A DNA stretch of 64,000 bases from assembly GCF_003987355.1 (NCBI RefSeq), contig NZ_PIPR01000001.1, forward strand, positions 496,001-560,000. Reading direction: 5' to 3'. A model generated the notes under the pieces. The model did no database searches. It worked only from the letters and a program-made list of their open reading frames with translations, and was not told where the DNA came from. This document shows positions 57,998 through 64,000 of this stretch, one piece after another. A program made the translations under genes and the position numbers. This DNA is from Pseudidiomarina aestuarii. GTDB lineage: Bacteria; Pseudomonadota; Gammaproteobacteria; Enterobacterales; Alteromonadaceae. Numbering within the stretch: position 1 is the stretch's first letter; the number at the start of each line of letters is the position of its first letter.

Positions 57998-59914
57998 TCA
58001 GGAACCAAACCAGCGTTGCCAAACGGAAGGAGAAGGCTCTTGCGGCTGTAATTCGCGTAAACGCTGTTCGATCTTCTCGTACAAACCTTTTTGATCCGCC
58101 TGCGTTAATAATTCCAGTGCCTCATTCAAGTGCTTCACCGCGTAAACCGTAAACTCACCGCGTTCAACAGCCGCAATAACGTGCGGCTCCAGATTCAGTT
58201 GGCTTAGGTTTGCCGCAGGAATAATAACGCCTTGTTGACCGGTTAAACCACGAGCCGCACAGAGTTCGTAAAACCCCTCAATTTTCTCATTTACCGCACC
58301 GATAGCTTGCACCTGTCCGAATTGATCGACTGCGCCGGTAATTGCTAACCCTTGCTGAATAGGCGCTTCGGCTAAAGCCGAGAGCAAACAGCAAAGTTCA
58401 GCCAATGATGCACTGTCACCGTCAACTTCATGATACGACTGCTCAAATACAATGGTTGCGGACAAAGCCATGGTTTCATTACGCGCAAACACGTTGGCAA
58501 TATAGGCAGAGAGAATCATCACGCCTTTCGTATGAATGTTTCCACTCAACTCAGATTTGCGATCAATATCAATGATGTCACCATCACCATAATGAACAGT
58601 CGCAGTGATTCGCGACGGCTCACCAAATTCACTCCCGCCTGCGGTTACAACTGTTAAACCGTTGATTTGCCCAACCACAGCACCTTGGGTTTCAATATAA
58701 ACCTGACCTTCCAAAATCGAACGGCGACTTAATTCCGCTATATAGCCATCGCGTTGCTGGCGTTGCTCGAGTACTCGCGCTAAATGTTGCCCCGATATCG
58801 CTTGATCTTGAGCTGCGGTCGCTATGACATTCGCTTCGCGCAAGAACTGCATAAGCGCGATAGTGTCTAGCGATAATTCGGTTTGGTAATCGCTGAGACG
58901 TGAAGCGAACTTTAAGACCAGAGGTATAGCATCGGCTTGCAATGGCAATACATCTGCCTCATGTTGGACATAGGCTAAATAATCAAAGTAGGGCTTTAGT
59001 GGCAACGTGCTTAGTGGATAATGTGCTGAAAAGTCACACAGATATGGAAACAGATTATCGAAATCGCGATCAAGTTCGCGTAGCTGAGCATAAATATCGC
59101 GATCACCGAGCAATAATATTTTGATTTGAATGGGTACCGGCTCTGGCTGGTAAAAAGCAGCAATATTGGCATCACCCGGTTGTGGCCAATGAAACTGACT
59201 GGTCTTCAAAATATACTTTAACTTTCGCCATAATCCCGGCTGTGACAAGAGTTCTTCGGCGTCAATGGCCAACACGCCGCCGTTCGCTTTGAGCAGGGCG
59301 CCTGCTTCAATTAAATGTAAATCAGAGCTGATGGTTCCTTGTACCGATTGCAAACGAATACTACCAAACAGACTTGCTTCAGTGACTCGGTCGCAGAGCA
59401 CAAATTCTTCTTCGTCTTGATGTTCAACAATAATTGTTGCTAGTTCATTACCGGGCAAGTCGGCGAAGCTTAATTCAGCTATCTGCGCGAGGTAAGCGGT
59501 AATGCGAGGGGTCGAAACTTTAGCCTGAAGTTCTTTGAGTGAAGCTTGCCGAGCCTCAACAGGAGCCTCCAGAATAGCCCACAGCTCGGTTAAAAACTCA
59601 CTAGCGGTTCCGGCAGGTAGGTTTACACAAATAGGCTCATGCGCTGATTTAGGGTTCGCTAAATAGACCCAGTCAAAGAGCTGGGCATGTTGCCAACGCT
59701 GCTGTTGTTGTAATTCTTTCAAGACGTCATAGGTTCGTAACCCGGCTGGGGTTACAATAAAACCATGTGCATAGCGACCGGCGCTATTCAACGCTTGTTT
59801 TACGGCAGTGACCGCACGAACTTGTCCAATCAGTGCACTCGCATGAGTTTCTGCGTTATGCTCAGCGGCCCAAGCATGAATAGGGGGTTGAAGGGCGGTT
59901 ACGGGTACGCGCAT
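57998..59914 (-). CDS. LonH/YcbZ-type Lon-family protease
   Basis: This 638-residue protein ends in a Lon (S16) protease domain with the Ser-Lys dyad S501 (EVDGDSASLAELCCLLSAL) and K544 (GAVNEKIEGF). The 43-residue spacing equals that of Lon. The ATPase-like region lacks a clear Walker A: the expected place reads VTPAGLRTYD (about 54-63), as in the E. coli YcbZ group, so it may not be a normal AAA+ unfoldase. It probably acts in the cytosol on an unknown substrate. Position beside fabA matches E. coli ycbZ. Confidence 0.9.
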   Translation of the reverse strand: MRVPVTALQPPIHAWAAEHNAETHASALIGQVRAVTAVKQALNSAGRYAHGFIVTPAGLRTYDVLKELQQQQRWQHAQLFDWVYLANPKSAHEPICVNLPAGTASEFLTELWAILEAPVEARQASLKELQAKVSTPRITAYLAQIAELSFADLPGNELATIIVEHQDEEEFVLCDRVTEASLFGSIRLQSVQGTISSDLHLIEAGALLKANGGVLAIDAEELLSQPGLWRKLKYILKTSQFHWPQPGDANIAAFYQPEPVPIQIKILLLGDRDIYAQLRELDRDFDNLFPYLCDFSAHYPLSTLPLKPYFDYLAYVQHEADVLPLQADAIPLVLKFASRLSDYQTELSLDTIALMQFLREANVIATAAQDQAISGQHLARVLEQRQQRDGYIAELSRRSILEGQVYIETQGAVVGQINGLTVVTAGGSEFGEPSRITATVHYGDGDIIDIDRKSELSGNIHTKGVMILSAYIANVFARNETMALSATIVFEQSYHEVDGDSASLAELCCLLSALAEAPIQQGLAITGAVDQFGQVQAIGAVNEKIEGFYELCAARGLTGQQGVIIPAANLSQLNLEPHVIAAVERGEFTVYAVKHLNEALELLTQADQKGLYEKIEQRLRELQPQEPSPSVWQRWFGS

Positions 59915-60032
59915 GGAAATCGTTCTCCTTGATTCAGCCTGTCATGATAGCTGATATAGTCAGTGTCTGACTATGACTTATCCGTTTAAACGATGACTTA
60001 AAACTCAGTAATTGCGAGAAGGTGTAACATTG

Positions 60033-61268
60033 GTGCAGCGTTTTTATTTTAAATTAACTTTGCTGATGGCCGTTTTATTGATCGCGGTCACTTTTACAGT
60101 GCATTTTGCTCAAGCAGATCAACCAGCCAAGGTGACGCCGGTTATCGTGATATCCCTGGACGGCTTCCGACACGATTATATCGCTAAGTTCAATCCGCCG
60201 CGGGTGAGTCAACTTGCGGAGCGTGGCACCGTTTCTCGCCTCGAACCTGTGTACCCAGCCAAAACATTTCCCAATCATATTTCGTTAGCAACCGGTTTGT
60301 ATCCGAGCAAACACGGTATCGTTGATAATTATTTTTATGATATCGAACGCAATGACTTTTATGGCATGGGCAAAGGTTACGATGACAGCACGTGGTTGGA
60401 TGGCATTCCGATTTGGAACTTAGCTGAACAACAAGGGCTGCGTGCTGCTACTTACTTTTGGCCAGAGTCAGATGCTCGGGTCAATGGCATGTCACCCAGT
60501 TATTTTTATCGCTACAGCCACTATGCCAGCCCGAAAAAGCGGATTGAACAAATCATTCGTTGGTTACAACAGCCCGATGAAACCCGACCTGCACTCATTA
60601 TGAGCTACTTCCATCAAATCGATAGTGCTGGCCATCGCTATGGTCCAAATGGCGCCGGCACAGGCGCAGCAGTTCATTATATTGATGGATTGATTGGGCA
60701 ACTGATTGACGAGCTTGCGCGCCTCGAGCTTGAAGCTAATCTTATTTTGGTTGCTGACCACGGTATGCTGGAAACGCTCTCGGACGACGCAATTCATGTT
60801 GATAGGTTGCCTTTACCGGATGGTTTTGAGCGTGTTCATAACAGTACTCGAGTCATGTATTACGCAAAGAATGATGCCGCTCAAGCACAATTGAGTGAAT
60901 TGCAGCAACAGCTCGAATCGCTCGACCTAACCGTTGACATTAATACGATTGATTCAATGAAGCGGGCAGGCTATCAAGAGTCCAGTCGTTCAGGTGATCT
61001 GATTATCGACGCTCGTCCACCGGTTACTTTCTCGGGCCGTGAGATCAAGCCAGGTCGAGTGAGCGGAACCCACGGTTATACCGGGATTACTGAGATGGAT
61101 GCGGTATTCATTGCGGTGGGTCCGGCATTTTCTCCAGACCGAAAAGTGGAGCGGCTCCGGGTTATCGACGTCTATCCATTGATTGCAAAATTGCTCGAAC
61201 TTCGTATTGAAGAGCCCATTGATGGAAATGAAAACGCTATCCTGCCGTTACTGGAAACAACAGAATAG
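60033..61268 (+). CDS. Nucleotide pyrophosphatase/phosphodiesterase-like protein, exported
   Basis: This protein of about 411 residues belongs to the alkaline phosphatase superfamily, NPP type. An N-terminal signal (LLMAVLLIAVTFTVHFA) ends near AQADQ. The metal and nucleophile motifs are visible: VISLDGFRHDY, the catalytic Thr in YPAKTFPNH, then SYFHQIDSAGHRYGP, LVADHGM and SGTHGY. It probably cleaves phosphodiester or pyrophosphate bonds in nucleotides or related compounds outside the cytosol. The start is GTG 60033 or TTG 60030; AAGGTG lies at 60019-60024. Confidence 0.88.
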   Translation: MQRFYFKLTLLMAVLLIAVTFTVHFAQADQPAKVTPVIVISLDGFRHDYIAKFNPPRVSQLAERGTVSRLEPVYPAKTFPNHISLATGLYPSKHGIVDNYFYDIERNDFYGMGKGYDDSTWLDGIPIWNLAEQQGLRAATYFWPESDARVNGMSPSYFYRYSHYASPKKRIEQIIRWLQQPDETRPALIMSYFHQIDSAGHRYGPNGAGTGAAVHYIDGLIGQLIDELARLELEANLILVADHGMLETLSDDAIHVDRLPLPDGFERVHNSTRVMYYAKNDAAQAQLSELQQQLESLDLTVDINTIDSMKRAGYQESSRSGDLIIDARPPVTFSGREIKPGRVSGTHGYTGITEMDAVFIAVGPAFSPDRKVERLRVIDVYPLIAKLLELRIEEPIDGNENAILPLLETTE

Positions 61269-61292
61269 CGTTTGGTATTACTCAGCGACTTG

Positions 61293-62189
61293 TTACTCAA
61301 CCATCGTGACTGAGTAACCGGCGTCACGCAGCAACTGTAAGACGCCACGCTCACCCCCTAAATGACCAGCACCGACGGCAACAAATGTAGGTGCTGATTG
61401 AAAATTCGTTGCCAATTTTTCAATCCAGTTTTCATTACGTTGGTAAAGTAACATGTCCGTATACTCTTCATATTCAGGTTGATCGACAATCAACTGATGC
61501 AATTGCTCGGCGTCTTCTGCTAAATAAGTGTCTTTTAGCTTAACCAGCAGATTCTTTGATTTTTCAGGATCTTCTGCCATCTCCCACAGCCATTGCGTTT
61601 GTTCGCTCAATGGAATTTGATCAAAAATACCGAACTGATATTCAACGGTTTCCAAACCAATAATCGGCTTTTGATTTGAAACGGCTTGCATAGTGAGAAA
61701 CAACTCATAAGAAGCAGTCTGTGCGCAATCTAACTGCTGAGTAACCAGCATACTGGATATGACAAAAGGGCGCATCGCCGCTATTTGCGTAAGCTCGACA
61801 CCGGCTTCGGCTTGAACGAAATCACTTAAAGTCGTGAGCTGTTCCGGTGACAAATACTGATCAAGATAGGGACCTTCAGGATTAATGACCATCTGGTTCA
61901 TCTTTTGGGCAACGCTAGAATCACTCAAATCAAGTTCCATCACTACTTGCTCAGAGTCTGCGAACGCTTGTAGAAGTGCGTCACCAGTTTTAAAGTCCTG
62001 CTGACACAATACATGCATAGTGCCAAACACATACGAGGGCTGTTCGAGATTATTCCCCTCTACCTTATAGAGCAACGAAGCTTGGCTAGCTCCTGAGAGT
62101 AGAGCAAGAGGACTCAACAAAGTGCTCAGTAGAGCCGCATTACAGAACGTTCGGACTGTTTTTCGATTGGATTTTTTGCAGACTGACAT
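61293..62189 (-). CDS. TraB/GumN-family exported protein
   Basis: This 298-residue protein has a signal peptide ending near ASQA (about 37). It carries the two family motifs GTMHVL (GxxH) near the mature N-terminus and GAGHLGGERGV near the C-terminus, which resemble the metal sites of Tiki-type proteases. Function of bacterial members is unknown. The ATG at 62189 has AAGGAAA upstream; an open frame to 62258 lacks support. It is convergent with the phosphodiesterase gene. Confidence 0.85.
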   Translation of the reverse strand: MSVCKKSNRKTVRTFCNAALLSTLLSPLALLSGASQASLLYKVEGNNLEQPSYVFGTMHVLCQQDFKTGDALLQAFADSEQVVMELDLSDSSVAQKMNQMVINPEGPYLDQYLSPEQLTTLSDFVQAEAGVELTQIAAMRPFVISSMLVTQQLDCAQTASYELFLTMQAVSNQKPIIGLETVEYQFGIFDQIPLSEQTQWLWEMAEDPEKSKNLLVKLKDTYLAEDAEQLHQLIVDQPEYEEYTDMLLYQRNENWIEKLATNFQSAPTFVAVGAGHLGGERGVLQLLRDAGYSVTMVE

Positions 62190-62510
62190 AACCGTTTCCT
62201 TATTAACTGGTATAACACTGTTATTTACGCAGTGAATCGACTGACTCACCGTCAGCACTCATATTAGGTTGAGGAGGGCGTTCGAGTGACGACAGTTTAC
62301 CGCCTGTCGCCTGTAATGTCGTATCTGTCACTTTGGTGTCAGACACTGGCTTACTGGAAAAGATACGACAGGGACATGACAATTGCGACATTTTCTATGA
62401 CAGACGGTAAACTGTCGTCACAGCAAGCTAAAAAACCGAACTAGAGTAGGTCCTGACAACGAGTTACCGAACTCATTTTCACACAAACCATACTCAAGTA
62501 AGGAACAATT
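62190..62510. other. Gene-free 321-base region between TraB and the XRE module
   Basis: No coding sequence is seen. The region is dominated by a 136-base inverted-repeat element (62286-62421). It must hold divergent promoters. A possible plus-strand pair is TTGCGA (62384-62389) and TAAACT (62408-62413), the latter inside the right arm of the repeat. Confidence 0.6.
62286..62421. repeat. 136-bp element bounded by 23-bp inverted repeats
   Basis: The left arm at 62286-62308 starts GTGACGACAGTTTACCG and continues to CTGTC. The right arm at 62399-62421 is its reverse complement with one mismatch. A nested 9-bp pair, TGTCGTATC (62317-62325) and GATACGACA (62362-62370), and many TGTC/GACA words lie inside. 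It could be a paired operator in a divergent promoter or a small non-autonomous transposon (MITE). No target duplication is obvious at the outer ends. Confidence 0.75.
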
Positions 62511-62942
62511 ATGTCACCCAGTAAAAGTATCGATTCTAAAAGTGTCAGTATGATGAACGCTTTACGTCAGGGCTTTTGGTTCTATTGCAACCACAATGGT
62601 CATCATATCGCTGCACATGCTTCTGGAGTAAGTGGCCGCGAAACCATTTATGTCGACGATACCAAAGTCTCCACGAAAATTTCTTGGCGTTTTGTCAGTA
62701 GCCAAGAATTCAACATAGATGGGGTTCAGTATCGGGTTGAATTTCATGTGACGAGCATATGGCAGGGCCGCATCGTCTGTCGGTTTTATGCCGATGATGT
62801 GCTTATTGAAGAAACCGAAAATGCGATGGCTGTTGGCGGCTCCAAGTTAAGTTGGAAAACCTTTGCGATTTTCTTCTTGGCCGGTGCGGTATTTGGCTAT
62901 GTATTCGCAAAAGCCATTATTGAGCTCTTTGTGGGAGCATAA
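62511..62942 (+). CDS. Small protein with C-terminal membrane anchor, unknown function
   Basis: This 143-residue protein has a beta-rich soluble part (about 20-105, with two similar strand pairs: GRETIYVDDTKV and GRIVCRFYADDVL) and a C-terminal membrane helix (about 115-138). There is no signal peptide, so the soluble part is probably cytosolic. I recognise no family. TAAGGAAC precedes the ATG. The next gene, an XRE regulator with its own membrane helix, begins two bases after the stop, so the two are probably made together. Confidence 0.72.
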   Translation: MSPSKSIDSKSVSMMNALRQGFWFYCNHNGHHIAAHASGVSGRETIYVDDTKVSTKISWRFVSSQEFNIDGVQYRVEFHVTSIWQGRIVCRFYADDVLIEETENAMAVGGSKLSWKTFAIFFLAGAVFGYVFAKAIIELFVGA

Positions 62943-62943
62943 T

Positions 62944-63258
62944 GTGGATATTCAAGCTGAACAAGTCCGCTATTTGCGCGCACAAAAAGGATGGACTCAG
63001 CAGCACCTGGCCGAAGCCTGTGCAGTGAGTTTACGAACCATTCAACGCGTTGAAAAAGACGGTAATGCTGCGAATGAAACCGTTGCAGCTCTCTGCGCTG
63101 TTTTTGAGGTTGAGCGCGAAGAGTTATTGGTCGTACCGAGGTTACAACCGGGTGAACTTAAACCCGCACAAATGCGCGACCAAAACATTAAGTTTTTGAT
63201 CGCGCTCAGTATCGGTTTTGCACTAGGTGTTGCGGTGATGCTTATTGCCAGCTACTAG
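62944..63258 (+). CDS. XRE-family regulator tethered by a C-terminal membrane helix
   Basis: This 104-residue protein has an XRE helix-turn-helix (about 8-60: VRYLRAQKGWTQQHLAEACAVSLRTIQRVEKDG) and a C-terminal membrane helix (about 83-104), so it should bind DNA from the membrane. The start is GTG at 62944 with GGGAG upstream. In-frame codons upstream to 62863 overlap the preceding gene and are unlikely to be used. Such tethered XRE proteins are usually signal-coupled repressors, here perhaps with the preceding protein. Confidence 0.8.
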   Translation: MDIQAEQVRYLRAQKGWTQQHLAEACAVSLRTIQRVEKDGNAANETVAALCAVFEVEREELLVVPRLQPGELKPAQMRDQNIKFLIALSIGFALGVAVMLIASY

Positions 63259-63680
63259 CTGGCTTTAAGCGTCCATTGGGTATCAAGATCCCGCAACAGA
63301 TACAAAGCAATACAGGCTGCCCACATTGGCCATGCAGCAAAGAACAATAGATTGTTAAATGCATCAAAATAGAGCGGAAGTGGCGTGAGCGTCGACACAC
63401 CATGCAATATTGCGATTAAGCCGTAAGTCGCTCGCTTCCAAACTCCACTCACGAACGCTAGAACCAACGCCAGTTGCAGAACTCCTAGGACGATGAATAC
63501 GTTGCCTTCAAGCCCAGGAATGAAATAGAAAGTCTCAAAAACTGCTGCAGAGTGAGCTGGATTGACGAATTTATCAAGGGTCCACACCAACATCACAATA
63601 AATACGCCTATACGCATTAATAAGAGAGACCAGCGAATACGCGGCAAATAAGCATCTAAAGATGAGCTAGGGGTCGTCAT
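63255..63680 (-). CDS. DoxX-like four-helix membrane protein
   Basis: This 141-residue protein has about four membrane helices and resembles DoxX-like proteins (an early RIGVFIVMLVWTLDKFVNP segment, then FYFIPGLEGN and a GVLQLALVLAFVSGVWKRATYG region). Function is unknown. The ATG at 63680 has AGGAG upstream. It overlaps the convergent XRE gene by four bases and is divergent from a TetR gene, which probably represses it. Confidence 0.75.
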   Translation of the reverse strand: MTTPSSSLDAYLPRIRWSLLLMRIGVFIVMLVWTLDKFVNPAHSAAVFETFYFIPGLEGNVFIVLGVLQLALVLAFVSGVWKRATYGLIAILHGVSTLTPLPLYFDAFNNLLFFAAWPMWAACIALYLLRDLDTQWTLKAS

Positions 63681-63712
63681 AGTATTTCTCCTGTAGATAG
63701 CGACTGTATTTA

Positions 63713-63728
63713 TTGAGTGTTTGCTCAA
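63713..63728. promoter_or_regulatory. TetR-type operator, copy 1
   Basis: TTGAGTGTTTGCTCAA is an inverted repeat (TTGAG/CTCAA) in the DoxX-TetR divergent gap. It matches copy 2 at 63753 in reverse complement at 14 of 16 positions. Confidence 0.65.
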
Positions 63729-63752
63729 TTATAGCAATGACTGTAGACTTTA

Positions 63753-63768
63753 TTGAGCAATCATTCAA
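63753..63768. promoter_or_regulatory. TetR-type operator, copy 2
   Basis: TTGAGCAATCATTCAA is the inverted sister of the site at 63713, centre to centre 40 bases away (close to four DNA turns). It lies 20 bases before the TetR start codon, so autorepression is likely. Confidence 0.65.
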
Positions 63769-63788
63769 GAAAGAGAAGTCATTGTATT

Positions 63789-64000
63789 ATGCCTAGACCA
63801 GCTAAGTTTATTCGGACCGAGGCAATCGCAAGCGCGCTGCAGGTCTTCTGGCAGCGCGGCTACCATGCGACATCGTTGAAAGACCTAGAAACTGCATTAA
63901 GTATGCGGCCAGGTAGTATTTACGCGGCCTTTGGCAGTAAAGAGGGGCTTTTTGATGAAGTCCTATCCCATTATGCGGAGCGGTCCCTAACTTCGTTGCG
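63789..64000 (+). CDS. TetR-family transcriptional regulator, N-terminal part
   Basis: The first 70 codons are present before the window ends. They read MPRPAKFIRTEAIASALQVF, then RGYHATSLKDLETAL and PGSIYAAFGSKEGLFDEVL, a complete TetR helix-turn-helix. The effector domain lies outside. Two inverted operator copies lie just upstream, and the DoxX-like gene is divergent, so it probably controls itself and that gene. Confidence 0.9.
   Translation, partial: MPRPAKFIRTEAIASALQVFWQRGYHATSLKDLETALSMRPGSIYAAFGSKEGLFDEVLSHYAERSLTSL

Overview
The window is a gene-dense chromosomal stretch from a gammaproteobacterium. I place it in the Alteromonadales, most likely Idiomarinaceae (Idiomarina, Pseudidiomarina or Aliidiomarina). 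That placement is inferred from protein sequences and gene order; no rRNA gene is present. I see no insertion sequence, prophage, CRISPR array or integrase. Nearly every gap is shorter than 300 bases.

Layout. (1) 1-9932: infA (first codons), aat, trxB, ald, lrp, ftsK, lolA, rarA, crcB, serS. This is the enterobacterial trxB-lrp-ftsK-lolA-rarA-serS block, with ald and crcB added and cydCD absent. (2) 9971-12425: a tusDCBE sulfur-relay operon headed by yccA, back to back with tRNA-Ser(TGA). (3) 12478-16907: a hot-dog thioesterase behind a PsrA-like box, then a UvrY-like regulator whose receiver has lost its phosphorylation residues, uvrC, pgsA and a tRNA Gly-Cys-Leu cluster. (4) 17085-24730: a small secreted protein, a CBS protein, a membrane-anchored glutamate-synthase-like FMN protein, a LysR/LysE pair, a two-domain QueD-like protein, an M23 peptidase and an M61 peptidase. 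(5) 24836-33671: a LytS/LytTR two-component system with a DUF6279 lipoprotein, pykA, a long-form GAPDH, an M14 carboxypeptidase and an AGCS amino-acid:Na+ symporter. (6) 33751-37945: zinc-ribbon membrane protein, yeaC, msrC, an acidic unknown, proQ, prc. (7) 37985-59914: nhaC, pepN, NAD-glutamate dehydrogenase, pyrD, zapC, cpdB, initiator tRNA, rlmKL, a glutaredoxin-like protein, uup, a DUF3466 protein, rmf, fabA, lonH. This follows the Escherichia coli pepN-pyrD-zapC-rlmKL-uup-rmf-fabA-ycbZ order with insertions. (8) 60033-64000: accessory end with a secreted phosphodiesterase, a TraB/GumN protein, a long inverted repeat, a two-gene membrane-protein/membrane-tethered XRE module, and a DoxX-like gene divergent from a TetR gene.

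Metabolic theme. The window combines many peptidases (PepN, M61, M14, Prc, M23, LonH) with alanine dehydrogenase, the large NAD-glutamate dehydrogenase, Na+-coupled amino-acid and Na+/H+ transporters and Lrp. This fits a marine bacterium that lives largely on peptides and amino acids and uses a sodium gradient.

Most interesting signals. The UvrY orthologue lacks all five conserved receiver residues, and its Shine-Dalgarno lies inside a good CsrA-like site. fabA has a near-perfect FabR operator. The thioesterase promoter carries a PsrA-like palindrome over its -10. A 136-bp region bounded by 23-bp inverted repeats precedes the membrane-tethered XRE module. The TetR/DoxX intergenic region carries two inverted copies of a 16-bp operator.
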